From NCBI GenBank assembly GCA_029261295.1, contig JAJDBP010000017.1:186001-250000 (forward strand): a stretch of 64,000 bases of DNA, read 5' to 3'. The notes under the pieces were generated by a model, which saw only the letters and a list, made by a program, of their open reading frames with translations, was not told the origin of the DNA and made no database searches. The stretch is from Nitrospirales bacterium. Its GTDB lineage: Bacteria; Nitrospirota; Nitrospiria; Nitrospirales; UBA8639. The translations under genes were made by a program, and so were the position numbers. Position 1 is the stretch's first letter; each line of letters begins with the position of its first letter. This document shows, piece after piece, positions 35,989 through 45,204 of the stretch.

Positions 35989-37029
35989 ATGAAACGTATT
36001 CTTACAGGCATGATAAGCATGACATTGGTTCTAGTGGGAATCCTCCCTTTAAGTATCACGTGGGCCAACGGCAACCCCTTCCTCACCGGCAAGATCGTAG
36101 TAGCCAATCGAGCCGCTGGAACTATTTCAATCATCAATACGAGTACCGACCAAGTGGTCGACACCATTTCCCTACCAGGGCCATCCCCCGAACCTATGTA
36201 CGTCGTCTACACCCACGTTACCCATCGTGTGTTTGTTGGGGATCGAAGCAATAATCAGGTGGTCGCCTTTGATGCTGATGATTTCTCAGTGGAAGGGACC
36301 ATCCCTGCAGGAAGTGGTGTGTTCCATATGTGGGCCGATCCACAAAATGGCCAGCTCTGGGTGAATAACGATGTAGATATTACAGCGACGGTTATTGATC
36401 CCACGACCATGCAAGTCATCACAACCGTCCCCATGCCATCAGACTTAGTCACTGATGGCGGCAAGCCTCATGATGTGACCCTTGATACCCGATTTGCCTA
36501 TGTCAGCATGGTGGGATTCCCCAATGGAAACGACTATGTGGTGAAATTTAGTCGTAGAACCTTTCTGGAAGTCGATCGCAAGCAAGTGGGGAAAGACCCA
36601 CATGTCTCTTTGACTCTCAGAAACCAATTTTTGTACGTACCGACACAAAATGCCAATGAGGTCCTGGTGTTGAATCGCCGCACGTTGGAAGAGGTCACAT
36701 CCATCCCAGTGCCGGGAGCGCACGGGGCAGGCATGGCACGAAACGGTAAAACCTTCTACACGACGAATATCTCGGGCGGGGGGATTAATGGTTTATTCAC
36801 TATTGATACAAAGACGACCACTGTGCTCGGCAATCCTACCGATACTCCAAATCCCGTACCTCACAACATTGCACTCACCCCAAATGGACAAAAGATCTAC
36901 GTGACCCATTCGGGTGCCACTGCAGATACCGTATCCGTCTACACGACCACAAAAATAGATCGTGTCCCAGATTCCACTGGCACGATCACCGTTGGATTGA
37001 ATCCCTTCGGGCTGGCCTTCGTACCCTAA
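35989..37029 (+). CDS. Exported YVTN-type beta-propeller protein
   Basis: 346 residues with a signal peptide (about 1-25, ending WAN). Repeats of about 42 residues carry the YVTN/NHL pattern: 'KIVVANRAAGTISIINTSTD', 'RVFVGDRSNNQVVAFDAD', 'FLYVPTQNANEVLVLNRRT' and 'KIYVTHSGATADTVSVY'. This gives a seven-bladed propeller, probably periplasmic, used for protein binding or, in some cases, as a redox-enzyme partner. No heme site. AAGGAGG precedes the start and a stem-loop follows the stop, so it is monocistronic. Confidence 0.85.
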   Translation: MKRILTGMISMTLVLVGILPLSITWANGNPFLTGKIVVANRAAGTISIINTSTDQVVDTISLPGPSPEPMYVVYTHVTHRVFVGDRSNNQVVAFDADDFSVEGTIPAGSGVFHMWADPQNGQLWVNNDVDITATVIDPTTMQVITTVPMPSDLVTDGGKPHDVTLDTRFAYVSMVGFPNGNDYVVKFSRRTFLEVDRKQVGKDPHVSLTLRNQFLYVPTQNANEVLVLNRRTLEEVTSIPVPGAHGAGMARNGKTFYTTNISGGGINGLFTIDTKTTTVLGNPTDTPNPVPHNIALTPNGQKIYVTHSGATADTVSVYTTTKIDRVPDSTGTITVGLNPFGLAFVP

Positions 37030-37044
37030 CGCTCAAGGCGTGCT

Positions 37045-37075
37045 CAGGTGGGGAGTGCTGAATACTCCCCACCTG
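37045..37075. terminator. Stem-loop between convergent genes
   Basis: Perfect 12-base stem CAGGTGGGGAGT (37045-37056) with its complement (37064-37075), 7-base loop. It lies between the beta-propeller stop and the porin stop. No T run follows on either strand, so it may end transcripts less tightly or protect 3' ends. Confidence 0.65.
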
Positions 37076-37131
37076 AAAATCCCACTTATTTACTAAAAGG
37101 TGTCTGATACCTAAATTTAGGATTTGGAAGA

Positions 37132-38670
37132 TCAAAATCTGAAGGTGGTTTCGATGTAGAAATAATCGGAATCCTTTTCGCCCCCTGACGGCAGCCCGGC
37201 TGAGGCGGGAAGACGATCGAAATAGCTCCCCTTAAACCAATGGGTATAACCTCCATCAAAATTCCAATTGTCATTAATCTTCCACTGAACACGTGTCTCG
37301 ATATCATGACCGAGAAAATTCCCCGACCCTCCAGAGGCATCACGAAGCCCCCCATTGGTGTTTGTCACGAAAGGTCCGTTGCCAAATGTGCCGCGCGAAG
37401 TGGCGAGGTACCACACCCGATGCTTGAACATCACCTTCCAACCCTTATGTGGAACCGCAAGAATACGCCAGCCAGGAGAGCTTAAATTGTGGGAGAAAAA
37501 AGGTCCAAAATTTCCAATGGGATTAAATTGCGGGTGCCTCGCCCCAAAAAGGGTATCAAACGCTGAATCTTGACTGTCGGTCGGATTACTATCTCCACTA
37601 GCATAGTCATAATGAATCAGAAATCGCGGCGACCATGGGAGATTGAAGGTATACCCGATGTGGATATGTTGAAAATGTGCGAAATGATCGACATTGCCTC
37701 GTTTCCCGATCTGCCAGATATTTTCCAGGCTATAGTCCAACCAGCTTTTTTTCGGAGGTTCATACAATCTCAGGCCAAACGTGGAAAAGGTACGTTGTCT
37801 GGAAACGATTGAGGTTCGCTGATCATTCAATCCGAAATAATAGAGGTTCGTCCGCAACCAGGGCACTTGATTTGATTCCCAATATATCCCCCAAAATACG
37901 TTTCGCGCGGATTGTTCATCCAGCTGAACATCGTCTCGGATAACCGGTTCGACAAGAAAGGCGCGAACCCGCCAGTCATGGGCATGGGCTACCTGTGCAT
38001 GAATCCCATCAAAGGCATTAGTGGTATTGCGCATGCCATTACGAGCGATTAACCAACGTCGGCCAAAATCCATAGTAAGCCGACCAACATGCAGGTCTGC
38101 ACGAAGGCCCGTTCCCAACACGTTTGTGGCGGTGGCCGAGACCAAAAGCTGAAGAATATCCCATTCATTCACGATTGTGTCATTGACAAAATCTCCAGGA
38201 TCATCCAAGTGCGTTCGAGAATCCTGCCCCTCAAACAAAAATTTGACACTGGTCCCGTTGAGTCCAAATCGAAGTCGCGAACGCTGCTCAATTTGCGGAT
38301 CCGTTCTTCCTAGCGGTTGGTTGGATCGCCAGGGATGGTCATACACCCCAAAGCGAGTGCGATGCTCAATACCAAGGTCTAACCAATCAGGAAGATTCAA
38401 GGCGCTCTTCAAATACCGATTCCACTTCCATTCCCTTGTTCGCACGAGGACCGCATCAGCCGTCTCGGGCACAGGCGTCGTCGATGCAGCTCGAACTCGA
38501 TCACCTATCGATTCAACGAATGGCCGAAATTCCGCTGAAGCCTCGGCTTCCCGTAATGCCCAACTACTGACAGAGCCGACAAAGCTCAATACAAGGATCA
38601 CAAGACATACCATGGTGGTCATTGGCCAGCATTCTCGGCCATCTCTCATGAGCTTCATTCTTTGTATCAT
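37132..38670 (-). CDS. AlgE-type outer-membrane porin (alginate export family)
   Basis: About 512 residues, the AlgE-like barrel of Pfam Alginate_exp. Hydrophobic signal near 15-38, 'GIEHRTRFGVYDHPWRSNQ', 'LRFGLNGTSVKFLFEGQDSR', repeated amphipathic strands and the terminal Phe (TTFRF) used by the BAM machine. The family forms 18-strand outer-membrane channels for anionic polymers or small solutes. No alginate synthesis genes are nearby, so general uptake or secretion is as likely. Start uncertain: GTG 38682, ATG 38670, 38658 and 38649 are all possible. Confidence 0.8.
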   Translation of the reverse strand: MIQRMKLMRDGRECWPMTTMVCLVILVLSFVGSVSSWALREAEASAEFRPFVESIGDRVRAASTTPVPETADAVLVRTREWKWNRYLKSALNLPDWLDLGIEHRTRFGVYDHPWRSNQPLGRTDPQIEQRSRLRFGLNGTSVKFLFEGQDSRTHLDDPGDFVNDTIVNEWDILQLLVSATATNVLGTGLRADLHVGRLTMDFGRRWLIARNGMRNTTNAFDGIHAQVAHAHDWRVRAFLVEPVIRDDVQLDEQSARNVFWGIYWESNQVPWLRTNLYYFGLNDQRTSIVSRQRTFSTFGLRLYEPPKKSWLDYSLENIWQIGKRGNVDHFAHFQHIHIGYTFNLPWSPRFLIHYDYASGDSNPTDSQDSAFDTLFGARHPQFNPIGNFGPFFSHNLSSPGWRILAVPHKGWKVMFKHRVWYLATSRGTFGNGPFVTNTNGGLRDASGGSGNFLGHDIETRVQWKINDNWNFDGGYTHWFKGSYFDRLPASAGLPSGGEKDSDYFYIETTFRF

Positions 38671-39017
38671 CTCGATCAACACCGTTAGAAAATGTTTTCC
38701 CCGCTTCGCTGCATAAGCAGCGTGATCCTCCCTCCTCCGCGCAAACGGACACTTGTAGCGAATTTATAGCAGCAAAACAATTTCTGTAAGGCTCAACTAC
38801 AAACGGGAAGTGCGACTGAATACGGAAAGAAAAACACCAAAATGTTTCTGAAAGATTTAAAAGAGTAAGAAATGGACTGAAAATTATGGAGGTGACTGAA
38901 CGAAGAAAAGGTACGCACCACCTTCAGGGGGAGCAATAGGTATGGTCAAACTAACAAACTTGAACTTCAAATAAGCCTGCGCTCTTAGGTCAAGCACTGG
39001 CCCCACATTTCAGATTT
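38671..39017. other. Intergenic, no gene seen
   Basis: About 350 bases upstream of the porin gene and downstream of the hydroxylase-like gene, both minus strand. No gene or clear regulatory element seen. Confidence 0.5.
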
Positions 39018-39566
39018 CTACGTTCCAAATTCCTCCTGCATGCCCATGCGATCAACTTCGGTGACTCGTGCACTGGTTCCAAGAACATAGTCCGCCAGAG
39101 GAAAAACCACATTGAAATTCTTATCTGTGTATTTATGATGTAGCCAGTGATATCGAGCCAAAAACCGATAAATCCGCCAGTTGCTGAAGACCCGCTGCTC
39201 GGGCTTGTGCATTTCCAAATGAATTTTATTCCAGGCCCAGTGGTGAAACACCACAGTCACCACGAACGCTATCGCCCCAAACCAGGAGAATAGAGCAATA
39301 ATGGCAGCAAAGGGTAATGCCTTGATCGGTGCTTTATGCACAGTCAGACGGATTTCCTTATCCTCACCAGGAGCAACAGGCTCATCGCTGAATATCTTGG
39401 AATAGTGTTTCTTATGATGCACAATCGCATGCGCCTCGAAAGTGCGCTTAAATTTTTCGAAGCTCCTTCTGTGCATAAGCTTACTATGCACCTGGTGCTC
39501 GATAAAGGACATCAGAATGGCCGAGAAAATGAACCAGCCAACAGTTTGCAAAACAAGTAACGTCAT
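39018..39566 (-). CDS. Fatty acid hydroxylase-superfamily membrane protein
   Basis: 182 residues. Histidine motifs 'HQVHSKLMHRR', 'HAIVHHKKHY', 'HLEMH' and 'HWLHHKYTDKNFNVVFPLAD' are those of the sterol desaturase/fatty acid hydroxylase superfamily, binding a di-iron centre at the membrane. Hydrophobic segments at about 1-22 and 80-112. Length is on the short side. It may hydroxylate or desaturate a lipid; substrate unknown. Single gene; a GGGGA element lies about 8 bases before the ATG. Confidence 0.82.
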   Translation of the reverse strand: MTLLVLQTVGWFIFSAILMSFIEHQVHSKLMHRRSFEKFKRTFEAHAIVHHKKHYSKIFSDEPVAPGEDKEIRLTVHKAPIKALPFAAIIALFSWFGAIAFVVTVVFHHWAWNKIHLEMHKPEQRVFSNWRIYRFLARYHWLHHKYTDKNFNVVFPLADYVLGTSARVTEVDRMGMQEEFGT

Positions 39567-39749
39567 TCCTTAAATTCCCCAGAAGAATTCACCACCAGAA
39601 TCACCTTTGAGACATTATTGCATTCCACCTCTAGGTTCAAGCTGATTTTTCAATCTTCTTTTTATGGATGCGTGAGGGGGAGAGTGTTGAGGTTGATGCG
39701 AAAATTTCTGCCGTACTACTTGTAGACAGCATAAACACCGGGAGGGAGT

Positions 39750-40367
39750 CTAGTTGGAGTCTTCCAGGCAATTTTCTACAAACCGGATCAATTTGGTGAG
39801 ATCGCCTTCATCAGCTGTCTTCATGGCCCTGATATATTGACCACGAATTTCGTTCCCTTGAGACATCAATTGGATTTGCGGCCACTGCGGTATGCTATGG
39901 TGGCGAGAATGAAAAAAAATATCAGTCAAAAGCCTCGCATGACGTCCATTCCCATTAAGAAAAGGATGAATCTGGGTCAGGCGATGTTGAAGTCGTGCAG
40001 CGATTTCCCCAACCGACATGATTGACGTCGCCTCGTTCCAAGAAAAAAAATCTCCTGCTAAGAGTTTTATCTGTTCTCGAATCAAGTGTGGATCAACGCC
40101 AATATTCAGTTTGGTCTGGCGGTATTGACCTCCCCACTCCCAGATAGTCCCGAACATGTCCGCATGCACCTTGCGAATGAACTCATCCGTCAACCATTCG
40201 GTTCCCCGTTTCTTTCTGTGCGCCCGAAACAGATGCTTAACATAGGCTCGATCGATGGCCTCGGCTTCAGCAGCGTTGCGCGATGCTTGTGTCGACAAAT
40301 GTCCAAGGAGAAGCCCTGAGATATCCCCACCTGGTGTCGCACCGAGTGGCTGAGAATCATCCGTCAT
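39750..40367 (-). CDS. Fic-domain protein (mobile mystery protein B type)
   Basis: 205 residues. Fic motif HPFLNGNGR at 134-142, with the catalytic His134 and the phosphate-binding GNGR loop intact, so AMP or other nucleotide transfer to target proteins is expected. The N-terminal region and the flap 'EWGGQYRQTKLNIGV' match the family called mobile mystery protein B. It overlaps the partner HTH gene by 11 bases and comes second, a layout like toxin-antitoxin pairs. The family's biological role is not established. Confidence 0.85.
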   Translation of the reverse strand: MTDDSQPLGATPGGDISGLLLGHLSTQASRNAAEAEAIDRAYVKHLFRAHRKKRGTEWLTDEFIRKVHADMFGTIWEWGGQYRQTKLNIGVDPHLIREQIKLLAGDFFSWNEATSIMSVGEIAARLQHRLTQIHPFLNGNGRHARLLTDIFFHSRHHSIPQWPQIQLMSQGNEIRGQYIRAMKTADEGDLTKLIRFVENCLEDSN

Positions 40368-40827
40368 GGTCTTTACGCCATAACTTTTCGCGCGGATCGC
40401 GAAGGATTTCGTCTGTTCGTTTTTCCAGAAGTTTTCTGAACACCTCTGCCTCAGGCGCTTGGTCTTCCAGCGCCATTGTCCCCATCGTCTTCTTCAATCG
40501 TTTAAGCGCAACGGCTCGAGCCCGGCCACGCAGAATTTCTTCCAATGATTTTTTAGGACGCGGTTCTAGACTAAGGCTGCAGAAGAGCCCCTCATAGATT
40601 CGCTGAAGAGTACTGACACGCGGATCCGTTTTTCCTGATTCAATCGCGACAAGGTTGGCTTGCGTTATATTGGCTCGTTTCGCCAATTCCGCTTGCGTCA
40701 TCCGTAAGTGATTTCGCAGAAGCCGGATCCAATCACTCGGTTTGAGATCCTGGTCCTTTGATGATGATTCAACCCGAAGCTTCGATAAGATTATGTCATC
40801 AACAATAGTAGTAGATCGTTTCTTCAT
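40357..40827 (-). CDS. XRE-type regulator (mobile mystery protein A type)
   Basis: 156 residues with a Cro/CI helix-turn-helix at about 35-77 ('RMTQAELAKRANITQANLVAIE') and a C-terminal helical part 'ARAVALKRLKKTMGTMALE' that is typical of mobile mystery protein A. Probably represses its own operon and may restrain the Fic protein. Overlaps the Fic gene. It has no Shine-Dalgarno site; see the promoter entry, which predicts a leaderless message. Confidence 0.87.
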   Translation of the reverse strand: MKKRSTTIVDDIILSKLRVESSSKDQDLKPSDWIRLLRNHLRMTQAELAKRANITQANLVAIESGKTDPRVSTLQRIYEGLFCSLSLEPRPKKSLEEILRGRARAVALKRLKKTMGTMALEDQAPEAEVFRKLLEKRTDEILRDPREKLWRKDHDG

Positions 40828-40833
40828 TTCTAT

Positions 40834-40862
40834 ATAATATATTGCAAACGATATATTTTCAA
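40834..40862 (-). promoter_or_regulatory. Promoter and operator of mobile mystery A/B pair
   Basis: On the minus strand TTGAAA (40862-40857) and TATTAT (40839-40834) are 17 bases apart. The -10 ends 6 bases before the ATG at 40827, predicting a message with little or no leader. An inverted repeat AATATAT (40836-40842) / ATATATT (40851-40857), 8-base spacer, overlaps both boxes and fits autorepression by the HTH protein. Confidence 0.6.
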
Positions 40863-40973
40863 TATAATATTTTACTGTTTGAAGTATAATTAAATGTTTT
40901 TATTAACTGTTTACAATAATCAATTTCATTTAAAGTTATTGAAATCATGTATTTTTTTGTCAAAAAATGGCCA

Positions 40974-41000
40974 CCAGACCACTCTGATAGAGTGGTCTGG
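40974..41000 (-). terminator. Perfect 12-base stem-loop, terminator
   Basis: Arms 40974-40985 and 40989-41000, loop of 3. On the minus strand the stem is followed by TGGCCATTTTTT, so it can end transcription of htpG (stop at 41188). Only a decayed HTH fragment lies between. Confidence 0.6.
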
Positions 41001-41011
41001 TCTAATCTAAC

Positions 41012-41059
41012 TATTAATGCGAGAGAGGCGGGTGACAGGCTTGAGGCCAAGGAGTTCTA
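41012..41059 (-). pseudogene. Relic of a sigma-54 activator C-terminal HTH (1)
   Basis: On the minus strand the segment reads 'ELLGLKPVTRLSRI', matching 'ELLGLKPTTLLSRI' at the end of the activator gene at 46964. Only this tail is left. No other part of the gene is visible around it. Confidence 0.6.
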
Positions 41060-41187
41060 CTAAGACCCCCTGTGTTATGTATTTTCAAGTAGGTGTTTAG
41101 TAAGGTTTTTTCATTACTCATCTATTCGCCCAGCTAGATGTCCACACCAGAAGCAGGGAGGTGCAGATTCGATCATCTGCGTGACAT

Positions 41188-43122
41188 CTACAATGTGCGG
41201 GTCATCAGATCACCCAAGACCTGATTATAGCGAACCGGATCGGGGATTGGAGACCCTTCGGCCAATAAACCGTAGCCAAGAAGTAATTCGGCGTAATCGG
41301 ATAACAAGGTGTCCGTCGGATCTTTCTCGAAACGTTCTTTGAGCTTCGTGACAATCACATGATCCGGATTCAGCTCCATGATCCGTTTTTGTTTAGGTCC
41401 GCCACTTTTCTGGAGCAAGCGCTCGAGCTGAGGGCTATAATCATTTTCGGCGCCCACCAAACACACCGGCGAGGACGTGAGGCGGTTGGTTAACCGAACC
41501 TCTTTGATGTGATCGTCCAATTTTTCCTTCAACAGTGCGAACACATCTTTGTATTGTTCTTGAAGGGTGTGCAATTTTTCCGTGGTTTCTTTCTGCTCGC
41601 TCTCGTCACCCAGATCAACAGCGCCTTTTCCCACAGACTTCAGTTGTTTGTCTTGGAACTCGAACACATATTGCACCAAGAACTCGTCTACGGGAGATAC
41701 CAGATACAGCACTTCATACTCTTTGGCTTTGAAGGCTTCAAGATGCGGTGAATGTTCCACCACGCTTCGGGATTCCCCAGTGATGTAAAAAATTTCTTTT
41801 TGGTCGGGCTTCATTCGTAGGACATAGTCGGCAAGCGTGGTCAATTTTTCGGGATCGTGCGACGAGGCAAACATCAACAAGCCAAGAATTTTGTCTTTGT
41901 AGTCAGTATCAGCAACGCCTTCTTTCAAAGCATTACCAAAAGATTCCCAAAATTTCAGATATTGCTCGGCATCATCACGTTGCATTTTTTCGAGCGTCTC
42001 GAGAACTTTTCGGGTAATCCATTTACGGATTTGGTTGATATACCGATCTTCCTGCAAACGCTGCCTGGAAATATTCAAGGGCAAATCAGCGGAATCCACA
42101 ATGCCCTTCATGAATCGCAGATACCGGGGGAGAAGTTCCTCACAGCGTTCCATGATCATCACCCGTCGCACATAGAGTTGTAGGCCAAACTCCGATGAGT
42201 TGTAGTGCAAATCGCTCTGAGCGTGCGAAGGAATAAACAACAGGGTTTGGTATTCAATCTGACCTTCAGCGTGAAAACGTAACGTTTTCATCGGTTCGGA
42301 CCAATCATGCGAAACGTGTTTATAAAACTCGGCATATTCTTCATCGGTGACGTCGCTGCGCGTCCAGATCGGCTTCATCGAATTCAGCGTTTTATCTTCC
42401 ACGACGGTTGAGGTTTTTCCGTCAGGTTTCGGCTGGCCCTGTTCGTCTTTTTCCACTTCTTCCCGTATCACCTTGAGAATGATTGGGAACGTGACGAAGT
42501 CGGAATAGCGCTTCACGGTGCGAGACAACACCCATTGATCCGTAAAATCCTCGATGCCGCCCTCGCTGTCAGCAGGTAATAAATCCAAGGTTACCGTGGT
42601 GCCATAGCTGTCACGTTGCGTGTCTTCAAGCGTATATTCACCCTCGCCTGTCGATTCCCAGCGGGTCGCCGTGTCTTCGCCGGCCCGGCGGGTAATCACC
42701 GTAACCTTACTGGCCACCATAAAGGCAGCATAAAAACCCACACCAAATTGTCCGATCAATTCGGTGGCCGAGTCGCCATCCGCATTGTCTTTGAGTTTCT
42801 CCATCAACTCACGTGTGCCAGACTTAGCAATGGTACCGATATGCGACACCACCTCGTCCCGGCTCATCCCAATCCCGTTGTCGTGGATACTCAGCGTACG
42901 AGCTTGGGGATCGGTATCGATTCGAATTTCTAAGGGTTCACCGTCTTTGAGTAACGAAGTCTCCCTGAGGGCTTCGATGCGCATTTTATCCAGCGCATCA
43001 GACGCGTTAGAAATCAGCTCACGTAAAAAGATTTCCTTGTCCGTGTACAGCGAATGTACCATTAAGTGTAAAAGTCTCTTGGTATCCGCTTGAAAAGTAT
43101 GCGTTTCAGCTTGAACCGTCAT
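41188..43122 (-). CDS. htpG: HtpG, bacterial Hsp90 chaperone
   Basis: 644 residues, the normal length. ATP-dependent chaperone in the cytoplasm that remodels client proteins, together with DnaK. GHKL ATPase motifs: 'ELISNASDALDKMR', 'DNGIGMS' and 'GQFGVGFYAAFMV'. The middle domain has 'RVMIMERCEELLPRYLRF' and 'LPLNISRQRLQ' with the catalytic Arg. The C-terminal dimer domain ends 'LLAEGSPIPDP'. Start at ATG 43122, with AAAAGGAGAT just upstream. Complete and apparently functional. Confidence 0.96.
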   Translation of the reverse strand: MTVQAETHTFQADTKRLLHLMVHSLYTDKEIFLRELISNASDALDKMRIEALRETSLLKDGEPLEIRIDTDPQARTLSIHDNGIGMSRDEVVSHIGTIAKSGTRELMEKLKDNADGDSATELIGQFGVGFYAAFMVASKVTVITRRAGEDTATRWESTGEGEYTLEDTQRDSYGTTVTLDLLPADSEGGIEDFTDQWVLSRTVKRYSDFVTFPIILKVIREEVEKDEQGQPKPDGKTSTVVEDKTLNSMKPIWTRSDVTDEEYAEFYKHVSHDWSEPMKTLRFHAEGQIEYQTLLFIPSHAQSDLHYNSSEFGLQLYVRRVMIMERCEELLPRYLRFMKGIVDSADLPLNISRQRLQEDRYINQIRKWITRKVLETLEKMQRDDAEQYLKFWESFGNALKEGVADTDYKDKILGLLMFASSHDPEKLTTLADYVLRMKPDQKEIFYITGESRSVVEHSPHLEAFKAKEYEVLYLVSPVDEFLVQYVFEFQDKQLKSVGKGAVDLGDESEQKETTEKLHTLQEQYKDVFALLKEKLDDHIKEVRLTNRLTSSPVCLVGAENDYSPQLERLLQKSGGPKQKRIMELNPDHVIVTKLKERFEKDPTDTLLSDYAELLLGYGLLAEGSPIPDPVRYNQVLGDLMTRTL

Positions 43123-43385
43123 GTCATTCGATCTCCTTTTGTTGATCCTTAAGATTCTGGCTACGGCGAAAATACCACTGATGGCAGCAATGGGGTTGAA
43201 TTTCGCCTCATAGGCTCGTCATGGCCCTATCCATCATATAGATTTTACCGAGAGACGTTTGGCGAGTCGAGAGATAATCCGCTGGGGGGCCGTTCGCATT
43301 TTTGATCATGATGTATCAAGAAAAGAAACACAGAAACGATCACAACCTGCTGACCTTTATTCCCCTCAACTTAGCAATCAGGCTG

Positions 43386-44609
43386 TCATGCGCCCACCCA
43401 GCCTATCAGTTTTACAAAGACAAGCATTAATCCGAAACCCAAAAAAGCTGAAGAAAACAATTGTAGGACTACCAACCCCAGCGCTTTTCCACTTATTCGT
43501 AAACGTTGGAAAAAATCTGGGTTGGACCAAAACCAATGACCCGTCTTATAATCTAATAATCGGTGAAGGTTTTGTGCAAAAAACAAAGATGTCTTCTGAT
43601 CACCAGGATTATAGACTAGAATTGTACGATCTTTGATGAGTTGCATCATCTTTGCCTTAGTCTTTTCTTCCCTTGCTAGAAGCTCGCTTGCCCAACCTTC
43701 ATCACTTGAACTCCATTCCATCAATAGTCTTTTTTCCCCAATGAGGATAATTTTACTTGAAGAAATTTTGGTGCACTGTTCAAGTTCCCAAATGAGATTC
43801 TCGGTAGGAACGGAAATATCAAGAATTATTGCTCCGACCTGCCTGCTGAGCATTTCAACTGTCAATTTCCAATATTTGTCTTTGGCCAAAACCACTGTGG
43901 TTTGGGGTGCAAAAATTCCTGGCCTCAACATTAAAGATGAAAGCATCTCGATCCGGTCTTTAAGTTTAGAAAGATCACTTTTTCGGAATACCTTCTGCCC
44001 TGAAGTTTTGTGAATAAGAACCAAAAATATTAATAAGAGAAAGAATGTCATTAGACCAAATAAAAATGAAAACATGACGGATAATCTTTCAAAATAAAAA
44101 GACATGCCACCCGTCCGTAGAAACATCGCTGCTGAACGTGTCCAAGCGCTTGGATCGGTGTATGATGCAAACCATTTAGCAGAATAGTGGGCCCATAAAA
44201 TTATACCGATGCTTAAAATAGCTATACCCAAAACTTTTATTATTTTCCTAGTGACTTTGGGTACGCCTATTTCAGTAAAGTTTGAATCGTCTAAGGCTAT
44301 CACTCTGTAACGAACACCGAGAGTCCTTTCCAAAGCAGCAATGACCGATTCATTAGCAATAGAAAGCCCAAATCGGCGTAAATAAAGGGCTGGAACTTTC
44401 TTGCTTATTTCCAAATACTCCACAAGACAAGCAGTCCAAATTAAATAGAAAAAGAACCGATCAAAATGAGAGATCAACTCGAACCATAAAAAACCTTCCA
44501 AAATGAAAGGCGCCAAGGCAACTGCAAACCCTAATACGAAGGACCACCTACCTGGGAAACTCGCTCTGGGTTCTTTGAGACTGATTGGTTTGTTGTATAT
44601 TAAGCGCAC
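43386..44609 (-). CDS. Membrane protein with TIR-like split domain
   Basis: 407 residues. Hydrophobic segments at about 23-60 (two), 125-145, 175-205 and 375-403. Two cytosolic stretches look like a Rossmann/TIR-like fold: 'PALYLRRFGLSIANESVIAA' with 'RYRVIALDD', and 'YWKLTVEMLSRQVGAIILDI' followed by 'NLIWELEQC' and 'SKIILIGE'. This pattern of an 'LRRF' strand plus 'W..V..L' and 'WEL' occurs in uncharacterised bacterial membrane proteins. Function is unknown. Codon use is AT-rich like the OLD gene upstream, suggesting an accessory origin; a defence role is speculative. Confidence 0.6.
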   Translation of the reverse strand: MRLIYNKPISLKEPRASFPGRWSFVLGFAVALAPFILEGFLWFELISHFDRFFFYLIWTACLVEYLEISKKVPALYLRRFGLSIANESVIAALERTLGVRYRVIALDDSNFTEIGVPKVTRKIIKVLGIAILSIGIILWAHYSAKWFASYTDPSAWTRSAAMFLRTGGMSFYFERLSVMFSFLFGLMTFFLLLIFLVLIHKTSGQKVFRKSDLSKLKDRIEMLSSLMLRPGIFAPQTTVVLAKDKYWKLTVEMLSRQVGAIILDISVPTENLIWELEQCTKISSSKIILIGEKRLLMEWSSSDEGWASELLAREEKTKAKMMQLIKDRTILVYNPGDQKTSLFFAQNLHRLLDYKTGHWFWSNPDFFQRLRISGKALGLVVLQLFSSAFLGFGLMLVFVKLIGWVGA

Positions 44610-45204
44610 AGAAGGCTCGAGATATGAAAATTAAAAGTAACTAGTTAATTAGTCACAGCTGCTAACACCTGAAAGTAAAAAGGTACCAAAACGAAATATG
44701 GCGAAACAAAGCAGCCAAGCCTGTTTCTGTGAGACAAAACATTGGAGTATTTAACGGTAGGTACTTTTGTGAGATCTTCCAAAAGCAACTTCTTTTCAAT
44801 GGCAAATCAATTCTAGCTCAACTATCTCGATTTCAATGGCAGGTAGCTAAAAAATTGAATTCAATTCGCCTCCTCTATCCTCATTTTTTTATGCGAGGGA
44901 GGAGAGTAGTAGGTTTGAGGCCAAGGAGTTCGGCTGCGCGGTCCAGAGACGCTACAAACAATGAACAAAGCTACCCTTGGATTCCTTATGACACTCTTTA
45001 AGAAACTGAATCTTGGCACATTATTTTTGGGAAGACCAAAAAGAATCCAAATAGGACAGGAAATTAATGGGGTGGCTGCAATAGAAAAGGTCTACCCCAA
45101 TTCAGGAAGGGGAACGGGCAAAATTATAACATCAAACAACAGATTTGACTCCTAATTTAGAAACGATAAAAATAAAGTATTTTGCCATAAATTCTAATCA
45201 CCAA
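44610..45204. other. Gene-free stretch with transposon and activator debris
   Basis: Holds the second activator-tail relic (44879-44945) and a CAACAGATTTGAC tail (45137-45149) shared with 11771. No gene is supported. The TIR-like gene's promoter should lie at its left. Confidence 0.55.
44879..44945 (-). pseudogene. Relic of a sigma-54 activator C-terminal HTH (2)
   Basis: Reads AAELLGLKPTTLLPRIKKM on the minus strand, nearly identical to the end of the activator encoded at 46964-48610. The DNA match covers about 65 bases and starts near the corresponding stop region (46977). The upstream part is absent. It lies on the other side of the OLD gene from the intact activator. Confidence 0.75.

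Noticed and set aside
37132-38670. Alginate biosynthesis locus
   Set aside because: The barrel is AlgE-like but no alginate polymerase, epimerase or acetylase genes are present.
38177-38716. Plus-strand frame opposite the porin gene
   Set aside because: Antisense to the AlgE-type gene with no signal or family.
40859-41050. 63-codon minus-strand frame downstream of htpG
   Set aside because: It covers the terminator stem and the decayed HTH tail in a different reading frame from that tail; not a gene.
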